A program made the position numbers and the translations under genes. The notes beneath the pieces are model-generated. The model ran no database searches. It was not told the DNA's origin and saw only the letters and a list, made by a program, of their open reading frames with translations. From NCBI GenBank assembly GCA_040901865.1, contig JBBDYD010000137.1, positions 1 through 64,000 on the forward strand: a DNA stretch of 64,000 nucleotides. The letters are read 5' to 3'. This DNA comes from JBBDYD01 sp040901865 (GTDB lineage: Bacteria; Bacteroidota; Ignavibacteria; UBA10030). This document shows positions 17,495-25,682 of this stretch, piece after piece (position 1 is the first letter of the stretch; each line of letters starts with the position of its first letter).

Positions 17495-18078
17495 TGGAAC
17501 TTCTGAACAGCCTAGATCGTGCAATGTTCTATTTTATCAATGGCACGATGCAAAACATCCTGTTTGACATCTCGATGCCGATTCTTACCGATCTGAACAA
17601 GCAAATAGTCATACTCTTCTCGCTGGCAATTCTCCTTCTCTGGATGCTTGTGAGAGGAGGAGTCACGGGGCGATCGGCTGCGGTCCTTCTCATTGTGACT
17701 ATTATCTTCAGCGACCAGCTCAACAGCTCGTGGATCAAGCACTTGTTCGAGCGGATTCGACCCTGTCACGCTTTGGAAGATGTGCATCTTTTGGTGAGTT
17801 GCGGGAGCGGCTATTCTTTTCCGTCTTCTCATGCCGTGAATAATGCCGCAGGCGCAGTCGTTCTTTCCTTCTTTTACCGAAAATGGACATGGGCATTCGC
17901 CGTCTTCGCAGGTGTCGTGGGGTTTTCAAGAGTCTATGTTGGGGCTCACTATCCCTTTGATGTACTTGGAGGATTTGTGCTCGGAGCCGGTTGCGCAGCG
18001 CTGGTTCTGATGGCATTCGTTTGGATTCGATCGTGGTGGACGTCCCGGACATCTCCGGAGGGAGAACCTTCGAAATGA
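17494..18078 (+). CDS. PAP2-family lipid phosphatase
   Basis: 194 residues with several transmembrane helices and all three PAP2 motifs: KHLFERIRP (K-x6-RP), PSSHA, and SRVYVGAHYPFD (SR-x5-H). Likely an undecaprenyl-diphosphate or phosphatidyl-type phosphatase acting at the outer face of the inner membrane. The ATG lies inside the upstream stop and its own stop overlaps the lnt start by four bases (ATGA). Confidence 0.88.
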   Translation: MELLNSLDRAMFYFINGTMQNILFDISMPILTDLNKQIVILFSLAILLLWMLVRGGVTGRSAAVLLIVTIIFSDQLNSSWIKHLFERIRPCHALEDVHLLVSCGSGYSFPSSHAVNNAAGAVVLSFFYRKWTWAFAVFAGVVGFSRVYVGAHYPFDVLGGFVLGAGCAALVLMAFVWIRSWWTSRTSPEGEPSK

Positions 18079-19748
18079 ACACAATCGCTGAACGCTTGAA
18101 ACACGCCGAAGTCCGGCGTTCGAACCTCCTGCTGGCAATTTCCTCAGGGGTATTGTTGGGGTTTGCATTCCCTCCATCACCTTTCTATTCTTTCGCATAT
18201 CTCGGACTTGTTCCATTCCTTTTTCTCCTGGTCCGGCTTGAGACCGTTGGGTCCGTCCTCCGCTATAGTTACTTGTCGATGGGAGTGTTTCACCTCATCA
18301 CCCTTTATTGGGTCGGCGGTTTTACGCATTTGCGCGATCCGTATCTGATGATCTCCGGCGGTTTACTTCTTGTCATCCATCCAATGTTCTACTGGCTCCC
18401 GATTCTTGGCGGGTTCGTGATCCTCCGTCGATGGGGAGAGAAAGCATTCCTTGCCGCCTTTCCACTTTTATGGGTCGGTTTCGAGTTCAGTCATTCGCTC
18501 GGTGAGTTTTCATACCCCTGGCTCACCCTTGGGAACAGTCAGGCCTACGACACCAACCGGATTCAGATGGTCGAGTTTACGTCGGTGTACGGATTGTCGA
18601 TGCTGATTCTCGTTTTCAACGTTCTTTCGTTTGTCGTCATTCGTAATCTGACGAACAGAACATGGACGCCGCTTGCGCGACGGTCCGTTACAACGATTTC
18701 TCTGCTGGCCGTCTTATATCTCTTGCCGCTCATCTATGGAGTCATGAGAAAGGAATCTTTTGCCGTCAGCAGTGGGAAGACTGTGAAGGTGGGGATTGTA
18801 CAGCCGAATATCGATCCCTTCGAGAAATGGGGAGAAGGATTTGAATCGAAATGGGAATCGTATGCAAGGCAGCTGAGCATCCTCTATGAGGAAACCCGGA
18901 GACTTTCTGCAGATTCACTCGACGTTGTTTTCTGGCCCGAAACCGCGATTCCGTTTTATATTCTCCTTCCTCAGAATGCGGAGTTCTACAACCAACTCAA
19001 ACATGAGGTCGATCTTGGTGGAACTCCGGTGTTCACCGGTGTCCCTGACGGCGTCTATCTCGATTCTGCCCATGCCACCCCGACAGCGAAGTGGATCCCG
19101 CAGGCCGGAATGTTTTTTGAAGGATATAACGCTGCCACACTGTTCAAGCCGTATGAGGGGATCGGGCCGGTGTATCACAAGGTCAATCTCGTGCCGTTTG
19201 CAGAGCGCGTCCCGTACGCAGAGACGATGACATTTCTGATTGAGGCGGTTCGATGGAGCGTCGGACTTGGAAGCTGGGGAAAAGGGACCGAGCGGGTCGT
19301 ATTTTCTCTCCCCACGCGTTCGGCAGACACTGTTCTTTTCTCGGGGATGATCTGTTACGAACTGATCTTTCCTGGTTACGTAAGGCAACTTGTGGAGGAG
19401 GGGGCCGAGTTCCTCGTAGTTGTATCAAATGACAGTTGGTGGGGAAATACATCAGGCGCACGACAACTCTCTGCGACGACAGTACTCCGGGCTGTCGAAA
19501 CCCGCCGCTGGATCGTCCGGTGTGCCAATGGAGGCATTTCCGGGATTATTGACCCATCAGGAAGGATGGTACAGGAAACAGAGATGTTCGAATCTGCAAC
19601 GGTGAGCGGAATGGTACAGGCGGAACAAGGGAAAACATTCTATGTGCGTCATGGTGATATCCTGGGATGGGGAAGCCTTATCGGAGGACTGATTGCCGTC
19701 GCGGCTGCATTGGCGGTTCCGGGCAGGAGAAGAGAAGGGATGCAATGA
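18075..19748 (+). CDS. lnt: Apolipoprotein N-acyltransferase
   Basis: Adds the third acyl chain to lipoproteins. 557 residues, longer than E. coli Lnt (512). About six to seven membrane helices occupy residues 1-240, then a nitrilase-fold domain follows. The Glu-Lys-Cys triad is visible as FWPETAIPF, HKVNLVPFAERVPY and GMICYELIFPGY. A closing helix lies near the C-terminus. The start ATG overlaps the PAP2 stop. Works upstream of the LolCDE-type exporter at 10719-13869. Confidence 0.93.
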   Translation: MNTIAERLKHAEVRRSNLLLAISSGVLLGFAFPPSPFYSFAYLGLVPFLFLLVRLETVGSVLRYSYLSMGVFHLITLYWVGGFTHLRDPYLMISGGLLLVIHPMFYWLPILGGFVILRRWGEKAFLAAFPLLWVGFEFSHSLGEFSYPWLTLGNSQAYDTNRIQMVEFTSVYGLSMLILVFNVLSFVVIRNLTNRTWTPLARRSVTTISLLAVLYLLPLIYGVMRKESFAVSSGKTVKVGIVQPNIDPFEKWGEGFESKWESYARQLSILYEETRRLSADSLDVVFWPETAIPFYILLPQNAEFYNQLKHEVDLGGTPVFTGVPDGVYLDSAHATPTAKWIPQAGMFFEGYNAATLFKPYEGIGPVYHKVNLVPFAERVPYAETMTFLIEAVRWSVGLGSWGKGTERVVFSLPTRSADTVLFSGMICYELIFPGYVRQLVEEGAEFLVVVSNDSWWGNTSGARQLSATTVLRAVETRRWIVRCANGGISGIIDPSGRMVQETEMFESATVSGMVQAEQGKTFYVRHGDILGWGSLIGGLIAVAAALAVPGRRREGMQ

Positions 19749-20773
19749 TGATTGACCTGAGGAGTGACACGGTCACCAAGCCGTCGGAGGGTATGCGGAC
19801 TGCGATGTCGCGTGCACTGGTGGGGGATGACGTCTTTGGTGAGGACCCGACGGTCAACCGCCTTCAGGAAACGATGGCGGAACTGCTCGGGAAGGAGGCC
19901 GCCCTGTTTACGCCGACTGGAGTCATGGCCAATCAGATTGCCATCCGTTGTCACACGCAACCCGGAGATGAAGTTATTGTCGAGAGGGATTCGCATATTC
20001 TCAATTACGAAACGGGCGCGCCGGCTCTTGTCTCGGGAGTGCAATTGCTCCCAGTCCCGGGTGTGCGTGGGATTCCCGATGTGGATGGGATTGAAGAGGC
20101 GATCCGGCAGGATGCGTATTACCTTCCGCGAACATCTCTCATTTGCCTCGAGAATACGCACAACCGCGCGGGAGGCACGGTGTTTCCGTTGGAGACCATG
20201 CGGCGCATCAGGGATGTTGCATCGAGGAGACAGATTCGTGTGCATCTTGACGGAGCCAGAATCTGGAACGCCTGGGTTGCGAGCGGTGTTCACCCCCGTA
20301 CGTATGCCGGGCTGGCGGATTCGATTTCCGTGTGTTTCTCCAAAGGACTTGGTGCTCCCGTAGGTTCACTCATTGCTGGAACCCGGTCCTTCATCGAACA
20401 TGCCCGGAAGGCCAGAAAAATTCTGGGTGGCGGAATGCGTCAGGCAGGGATCCTTGCCGCCGCAGCTTTGTATGCCATCGAACATAATGTTGAGCGCCTG
20501 AAGGAAGATCACGCAAACGCAAAAGCGTTTTCCTCTGCGGTGAATGAGACACTCAAGGGCAGAATACTTTGCTCAGATTCCGAAACAAACATTATTATCA
20601 TGGATATCGGCAGGAGCGGAAAACGACCCTCGGAAATGCTCTCTCTCCTGACGGATGCCGGAGTAGCACTGACGCAGGCGGGACCTGCTGCCTTACGCGC
20701 AGTCACTCACATGGATGTATCACGCGGTGATGTTCTCAAAGCCGCAGAGTTGATCGGAAAGGCGCTTCGGTGA
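19745..20773 (+). CDS. ltaE: Low-specificity L-threonine aldolase
   Basis: PLP enzyme cleaving L-threonine or allo-threonine to glycine and acetaldehyde; 342 residues. The opening IDLRSDTVTKP and GDDVFGEDPTV are hallmark sequences, HLDGARIWNA near 190 holds the cofactor-binding aspartate, and SVCFSKGLGAPVGS carries the PLP lysine near 214. ATG 19745 and ATG 19748 are both possible; the first overlaps the lnt stop. The following thioesterase overlaps by one base. Confidence 0.93.
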   Translation: MMIDLRSDTVTKPSEGMRTAMSRALVGDDVFGEDPTVNRLQETMAELLGKEAALFTPTGVMANQIAIRCHTQPGDEVIVERDSHILNYETGAPALVSGVQLLPVPGVRGIPDVDGIEEAIRQDAYYLPRTSLICLENTHNRAGGTVFPLETMRRIRDVASRRQIRVHLDGARIWNAWVASGVHPRTYAGLADSISVCFSKGLGAPVGSLIAGTRSFIEHARKARKILGGGMRQAGILAAAALYAIEHNVERLKEDHANAKAFSSAVNETLKGRILCSDSETNIIIMDIGRSGKRPSEMLSLLTDAGVALTQAGPAALRAVTHMDVSRGDVLKAAELIGKALR

Positions 20774-21249
20774 TGGAGCAAGAACGGTTCCAGAAAGAGT
20801 TATTCAGGCATGTGGCAGACCTCCAGGTCCGGAACTATGAGGTTGACTGGCAGGGAATTGTTCATAACGCCGTATACTTGCAGTACTTTGAGGTGGGTCG
20901 CGTGGAGTACCTCAAACAAATCGGTGCGGCGCTTGACCTCAACAGTGTTCGCGGACACAGCAAGGTTGTCCTTGTGAGAAATGAAATTGATTATCGAAGC
21001 TCTTTGACATTTGACGAAAAACTCCAGGTACACTCGAGGATTTCGACAATCCGCAATTCGAGTTTTCTGATGGAGGGGTTGTTGGTCCGGAAGGAATCCG
21101 GGCAACCTGTTTCCACAAATGTCGCCCACCACGTCTGGCTTGATCCCGTCACAAACGCCCCGCTGCGGGTCCCTGACACATTCAGAAAGCTCGTCCAGGC
21201 CTACGAAGGGGCACATTGCTCCATTACCTGGTCTGTGGACGAGGCATGA
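20773..21249 (+). CDS. Acyl-CoA thioesterase, hotdog fold
   Basis: 158 residues of the YbgC/FadM 4-hydroxybenzoyl-CoA thioesterase group. The family motif DWQGIVHNAVYLQYFEVGRVEYL lies at about residues 22-44; its catalytic Asp is usually followed by three residues and GxxxN. Substrate unknown. The start ATG overlaps the preceding stop and its own stop overlaps the trpE start, so it lies in the same transcript without an evident link to tryptophan. Confidence 0.85.
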   Translation: MEQERFQKELFRHVADLQVRNYEVDWQGIVHNAVYLQYFEVGRVEYLKQIGAALDLNSVRGHSKVVLVRNEIDYRSSLTFDEKLQVHSRISTIRNSSFLMEGLLVRKESGQPVSTNVAHHVWLDPVTNAPLRVPDTFRKLVQAYEGAHCSITWSVDEA

Positions 21250-22736
21250 CGACATTCGAGGAGTTCAAGGTCCTCTGTAACGGAGGCAATGTTGTTCCGG
21301 TGTACGAGCTGTTGCCGGCAGACATGGAAACTCCTGTTTCGGTGTATCAATCGATCAGGAGTGAAAGCGCGTACTCGTTTCTACTGGAAAGCGTTGAAGG
21401 GGGAGAACACATCGCCCGGTATTCGTTCCTCGGGTTCGATCCATTCATGAAATGCACGGTGAGAGGAGACTCCCTTTCGATCGAGACATTTCATGACGAT
21501 GTCAGAGTCTTGCCGTCGCTCGTCAATCCCTCCGATCCACCCCTGGAATCGCTCAAGGTCCTGTTCAATCATATCCGGACGGTGAACATACCGGGACTTC
21601 CGCGTCTGACAGGAGGAGCGGTTGGGTACGTAGGCTATGAATGCGTCTGCCTTGTCGAGGATGTGCCTTCTGCGCAGGAAGACGAACTTTCCATCCCCGA
21701 CGCGATCTTGCTGTTCTACGACACGATTCTGGTTTTTGATAACCTGAAACGTCAAATCGTTCTGATTTCGAACGCCTATATTTCCGATCCTTCAATGAGC
21801 GACATCTTGCTGAGGGAGGAATATGATAAAGCTGTTTCGGGGATTGTGCACCTGAAAAAACTCTTGCATGAACGTCCGGAACGGGCGCGATCCATCAACA
21901 CGATCGTCGGCCCGTCGCTTCACGGGCTTTCGAGAGAAGAGTTTTGCTCGCTCGTTGACAGGGCGAAACAATATATTGTTGATGGAGATGTTTTCCAGGT
22001 TGTCCTTTCGCAGCGCATTCGGCAGAAGGCGCACGTCGATTGGTTCGATTTATACAGAAACCTTCGAATGGTGAATCCGTCTCCGTATATGTATTTTCTG
22101 CATATGAACGATATGGCCATCATCGGGTCATCTCCCGAAATGCTGGTAAGAGTTGAGGAAAGGGTAGTCCAAACGCGGCCCATCGCCGGTACTCGCAGGC
22201 GTGGGAAAACCAAGGAAGAGGATGCTCAGCTTGAGAAAGAGCTGCTCAATGACGCGAAAGAGCGTGCTGAACATTTGATGCTTGTCGACCTCGGCCGCAA
22301 CGACCTTGGGCGTATTTGCGATTTCGGATCCGTGGAGGTCACGCAGCTCATGGGAGTGGAGCGATACTCCCATGTCATGCATATCGTTTCCAACATCCGG
22401 GGCACCCTCCGGAAGGAAGTGTCGCCCATCGACGCGCTCTTCGCGTGCTTTCCGGCGGGCACTCTCACCGGTGCTCCAAAAATCAGGGCGATGGAAATCA
22501 TAGCGGAATGTGAACCCGTGAGACGTGGAATCTATGGCGGTGCTGTGGTGTACATCGATTTCTCGGGGAATCTGGATTCCTGTATTGCCATCCGCACAAT
22601 CCTGGCAAAAGCGGATGAACTCTACTTTCAGGCCGGGGCGGGCATCGTGTTCGATTCCACCCCAGAACGCGAGTATGATGAAACCCTCGAGAAGCTCGGC
22701 GCGAACCTTCGCGCCCTGGAGATGCTCAGATCATGA
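21246..22736 (+). CDS. trpE: Anthranilate synthase component I
   Basis: 496 residues. Converts chorismate to anthranilate with TrpG supplying ammonia. The LLESVE motif near residue 50 is the tryptophan feedback site, which separates it from PabB. The C-terminal chorismate-binding domain shows RPIAGTRRRG, the ELLNDAKERAEHLMLVDLGRND region and FPAGTLTGAPKIRAME. It overlaps trpG by four bases. The rest of the trp pathway is not in this window. Confidence 0.94.
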   Translation: MTTFEEFKVLCNGGNVVPVYELLPADMETPVSVYQSIRSESAYSFLLESVEGGEHIARYSFLGFDPFMKCTVRGDSLSIETFHDDVRVLPSLVNPSDPPLESLKVLFNHIRTVNIPGLPRLTGGAVGYVGYECVCLVEDVPSAQEDELSIPDAILLFYDTILVFDNLKRQIVLISNAYISDPSMSDILLREEYDKAVSGIVHLKKLLHERPERARSINTIVGPSLHGLSREEFCSLVDRAKQYIVDGDVFQVVLSQRIRQKAHVDWFDLYRNLRMVNPSPYMYFLHMNDMAIIGSSPEMLVRVEERVVQTRPIAGTRRRGKTKEEDAQLEKELLNDAKERAEHLMLVDLGRNDLGRICDFGSVEVTQLMGVERYSHVMHIVSNIRGTLRKEVSPIDALFACFPAGTLTGAPKIRAMEIIAECEPVRRGIYGGAVVYIDFSGNLDSCIAIRTILAKADELYFQAGAGIVFDSTPEREYDETLEKLGANLRALEMLRS

Positions 22737-23302
22737 TTCTCGTTATTGACAATTATGATTCCTTCACGTACAACCTTGTTCAGTATCTCGGTGAACTCGG
22801 GGCAGAGCAAACCGTTGTTCGCAATGATGCCATCACTCTTGATGATGTTGAGCAAATGGCCCCGAGTCATATTGTCATTTCTCCTGGTCCCTGCACACCC
22901 AACGAAGCGGGGATTTCCGTGGATCTCATTCGGCGATTTCATCGGGGGATACCCATCCTTGGCGTCTGTCTCGGACACCAGTCTGTCGGACAGGCCTTTG
23001 GCGGAAAGATCGTTAAGGCGCCAACGATTATGCATGGAAAAACCTCGGCTATTTATCATGATCAGAGTCATTTGTTCAAGGGCCTTCCTCGTCCATTCAC
23101 TGCCACACGGTATCATTCCCTCATCGTCGAACGGGAGAGCCTTCCCCAAACACTTGTTGTTACCGCGTGGACGGAAGATGGCATAATTATGGGATTGCGA
23201 CATACAGAATCGCCTACGTTTGGCGTTCAATTCCATCCGGAATCAATAGCGACGGAGGGTGGAAAGGCTCTCCTGAAGAATTTCCTTTCCCAACGTCAAT
23301 GA
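22733..23302 (+). CDS. trpG: Anthranilate/aminodeoxychorismate synthase glutaminase
   Basis: 189-residue class I glutamine amidotransferase. It opens with ILVIDNYDSFTYNLVQYL; the catalytic cysteine is in GVCLGHQ (residue near 79) and the His-Glu pair in FHPES near 170. It may serve both TrpE and PabB, as in many bacteria with a single copy. The ATG overlaps the trpE stop. No trpD follows; a terminator hairpin and the rimP operon come next. Confidence 0.94.
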   Translation: MILVIDNYDSFTYNLVQYLGELGAEQTVVRNDAITLDDVEQMAPSHIVISPGPCTPNEAGISVDLIRRFHRGIPILGVCLGHQSVGQAFGGKIVKAPTIMHGKTSAIYHDQSHLFKGLPRPFTATRYHSLIVERESLPQTLVVTAWTEDGIIMGLRHTESPTFGVQFHPESIATEGGKALLKNFLSQRQ

Positions 23303-23333
23303 CCAACCCATCGAGTTGTTTCGATGACGAGAT

Positions 23334-23423
23334 ATGACGTTTTTTTCCAACAAGGATGAACCTTCAGAAGCAGCGGAAATCATTGCACGTTTCTATGAGA
23401 AAAAGGCGGTGACGAATTACTGA
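23334..23423 (+). CDS. Possible 29-residue peptide between trpG and rimP
   Basis: An ATG-started frame of 29 codons (MTFFSNKDEPSEAAEIIARF, then nine more residues) lies in the trpG-rimP gap. It follows a 13-codon frame whose ATG (23299) overlaps the trpG stop, so trpG, the 12-residue frame and this frame chain through ATGA overlaps. No clear ribosome site and no family known to me. It may be chance. Confidence 0.2.
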   Translation: MTFFSNKDEPSEAAEIIARFYEKKAVTNY

Positions 23424-23431
23424 CAAACCGC

Positions 23432-23461
23432 TTGCATCTTCCGACCGAAGTTCGTACCTTG
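23432..23461 (+). promoter_or_regulatory. Candidate promoter of the rimP-nusA-infB operon
   Basis: TTG (23432-23434), 20 bases, TACCTTG (23455-23461). Predicted start near 23467, only a few bases before a terminator-like hairpin that itself ends eight bases before rimP. Confidence 0.5.
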
Positions 23462-23474
23462 AATCACCTTCAGA

Positions 23475-23505
23475 AATAGCCCGACTGTAACGGGCTATTT
23501 TTTTT
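23475..23505 (+). terminator. Terminator or leader attenuator before rimP
   Basis: AATAGCCCG (23475-23483) pairs with CGGGCTATT (23491-23499) around a seven-base loop and runs into eight T (23498-23505). It can end trpEG transcription. Because the rimP promoter candidate lies upstream of it, it may also sit in the rimP leader and act as an attenuator. Confidence 0.85.
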
Positions 23506-23513
23506 GGATATCC

Positions 23514-23981
23514 ATGAACCTTCAGGAAATACGACCAACCGTCACCGAAACGGTCCTTCCGATTCTCTCTCAGCGTGACGCTTTTCTGGTTGACCTGCAG
23601 TTGCGCATGGAGCGAAAGTCTGTGGTTGTTCAACTTTTCGTCGACACGGATGATGGAATCACAATCCAACGATGCGCGGATCTTAGCCGGGAGATGATCG
23701 CTGTGCTGGAGAAGGAAAGAGTATTGGGAGACCATGGATTCCGGCTCGAAGTCTCCTCTCCGGGAATCGACCGGCCGCTGAAACTGTTGCGGCAGTATCC
23801 AAAGAATATCGGGAGGCGGTTCAAGGTCAGATTCAGGCAAGGGGCTGAAGAGAAAGAGATGTTGGGCGCCCTGATCGCGGTTCAAGGGAATCAATTGACA
23901 TTTGAGGGCCCGTCCGCGGGCACAACGATTTCGATTCCGTTCGACGAGATCGTAGAATCAAGGGAAGAACTGCCCTGGTAG
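23514..23981 (+). CDS. rimP: Ribosome maturation factor RimP
   Basis: 155 residues, the usual size; helps 30S assembly. The family signature is visible in VDTDDGITIQRCADLSREM and the LEVSSPGIDRPLK stretch near 80-92. It heads the classical rimP-nusA-infB-rbfA-truB order. The ATG is eight bases after the T tract of the hairpin, without a clear Shine-Dalgarno sequence. Confidence 0.95.
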   Translation: MNLQEIRPTVTETVLPILSQRDAFLVDLQLRMERKSVVVQLFVDTDDGITIQRCADLSREMIAVLEKERVLGDHGFRLEVSSPGIDRPLKLLRQYPKNIGRRFKVRFRQGAEEKEMLGALIAVQGNQLTFEGPSAGTTISIPFDEIVESREELPW

Positions 23982-24012
23982 CAGGTTCCCGTCCACTTTG
24001 TTTGGAGGAGTA

Positions 24013-25647
24013 ATGAATCACGAAATTGTCGAATCATTTGCCCAAATGGTTCGGGAAAAAGGAATTGACAAAGACATCCTTGTCGGGATTGTCGAGGACA
24101 TTTTCGGCATGATGGTCCGAAAGAAATATGGACTGACGGCACGGTTTGAGGTTGTCGTCAACATGGAGAAGGGCGATATTGAAATCTATCTCGAAAAAGA
24201 TGTGGTGGAAACTGTCGAGGATCCTGCGGTACAGATCGCCGTCAAGGAAGCCCGGCAGCGGAGTGGCGAGGACCTCGACGCAGGCGAGGAATACGTTGAG
24301 ATTATCCCGCTGGAGACCTTCGGAAGACGATTGGTTGTCAGTGCTAAACAGAATCTGAATCAACGCATTAAGGAAATTGAACGCGAATCGATTTATAATG
24401 AATACTCCAGTTCGATCGGGGAGATTGTCGTCGGGGAGATTTATCAGATTCGCAAGGGAAAGGGGGAGATTCTGGTCATTCACAACAAGAACGAGTTGAT
24501 TCTTCCTCGCAGTGAGCAGATCTATAAGGAGCGATACAAGAAAGGCGATACTATTCGCGCTCTTGTCAAAGAGGTGCGCAAAGGCGCCAGCAATCCGGTC
24601 GTGATTATTTCGCGCTCGGATCCCCAGTTTCTTATGCGGCTATTCGAAATCGAAATCCCCGAAATTTATGACGGGATTATTGAAATCAAGCGTATCGCAC
24701 GAGAACCGGGCGACCGCGCAAAGGTCGCCGTGCTGTCGCACGACGACCGCATCGATGCCGTAGGGGCTTGTGTCGGAATGAAAGGCGTCCGGATCCATGC
24801 CATCGTTCGAGAATTGAACAACGAGAATATCGACGTGATCAACTACTCGGAAGACTCGACTCAATTCATTACGAAGGCCCTGTCCCCTGCAAAATTGAAG
24901 ACTGTTGAAATCGATGTGGAAAACAAGAAGGCATCGGTGCTCGTCGCTGCTGATCAGGTTTCACTGGCAATCGGTAAGAACGGTCAGAACGTGCGTCTCG
25001 CGTCGAAGCTCACGGGATTTGACATTCAGCTGATCAAGGAGGGCGGGGAAGAGGAAGATGAGTACGACATGGATCTGTCGGAGTTCCGCGAGGAGCTCGG
25101 TGATGTTCTCTTCCACAAATTCTTCGATGACAACTATAAAACGGCGCGCGATGTGCTCGATACCCCCAAGGAAACACTCGTGGAAAACCTCGGGATTGAA
25201 CGTGAAAAGATCGACAGTATTGTTGAGATGTTGAGGAAAGGACTTGAGGAGGCCGAGATTGAAGATGAAGAAGACGGCGCCGAAAGCCCGGCTGAAGCCG
25301 CGGCCGGGGAGGCCCCGGTCTCGGAAGAGAAAAAGGAGATCCCGAAAGAAGGCGACGAAAGCCCGGTTGAAACCACGGCTGATCAGGCCCCGGTCTCGGA
25401 AGAGAAAAAGGAGATCCCGGAAGAGGGTGACGAAAGCCCGGTGGAAACCACGGCCGAGCAGGCCCCGGTCTCGGAAGAGAAAAAGGAGATCCCGGAAGAG
25501 GGTGACGAAAGCCCGGTGGAAACCACGGCCGAGCAGGCCCCGGTCTCGGAAGAGAAAAAGGAGATCCCGGAAGAACGAGATGAACCCACAGGCGTACCTG
25601 AAGATCAACCTGAAGATCAGCCTGAAGATCAGAAGGATAAACAGTAG
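24013..25647 (+). CDS. nusA: Transcription factor NusA with repeat-bearing acidic tail
   Basis: 544 residues. An N-terminal RNA polymerase-binding domain is followed by an S1 domain (about 135-200) and KH domains (VSLAIGKNGQNVRLASKL near 315-332). A helix-hairpin region with KFFDDNYKTARDVLD follows. The final 120 residues are low-complexity and acidic, with four 25-residue repeats at 422-521 and then PEDQ units. ATG 24013 follows GGAGGAG by three bases. NusA controls pausing, termination and antitermination and regulates its own operon in E. coli. Confidence 0.95.
   Translation: MNHEIVESFAQMVREKGIDKDILVGIVEDIFGMMVRKKYGLTARFEVVVNMEKGDIEIYLEKDVVETVEDPAVQIAVKEARQRSGEDLDAGEEYVEIIPLETFGRRLVVSAKQNLNQRIKEIERESIYNEYSSSIGEIVVGEIYQIRKGKGEILVIHNKNELILPRSEQIYKERYKKGDTIRALVKEVRKGASNPVVIISRSDPQFLMRLFEIEIPEIYDGIIEIKRIAREPGDRAKVAVLSHDDRIDAVGACVGMKGVRIHAIVRELNNENIDVINYSEDSTQFITKALSPAKLKTVEIDVENKKASVLVAADQVSLAIGKNGQNVRLASKLTGFDIQLIKEGGEEEDEYDMDLSEFREELGDVLFHKFFDDNYKTARDVLDTPKETLVENLGIEREKIDSIVEMLRKGLEEAEIEDEEDGAESPAEAAAGEAPVSEEKKEIPKEGDESPVETTADQAPVSEEKKEIPEEGDESPVETTAEQAPVSEEKKEIPEEGDESPVETTAEQAPVSEEKKEIPEERDEPTGVPEDQPEDQPEDQKDKQ
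25276..25575 (+). repeat. Four 75-bp tandem repeats inside nusA
   Basis: Units start at 25276, 25351, 25426 and 25501, each encoding a version of GDESPVETTAEQAPVSEEKK followed by EIPEE. Units 3 and 4 are identical over essentially their full length, unit 2 differs slightly and unit 1 is most diverged. A 12-bp PEDQ repeat follows near 25602. The unit length is a multiple of three, so copy-number change would keep the frame. Confidence 0.95.
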
Positions 25648-25682
25648 TCGGCGAGAGGCGTTCGAAACAAAAAGAATGGCGC

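Noticed and set aside
25276..25575. CRISPR-like direct repeats
   Set aside because: Units are contiguous with no spacers and keep the nusA reading frame.
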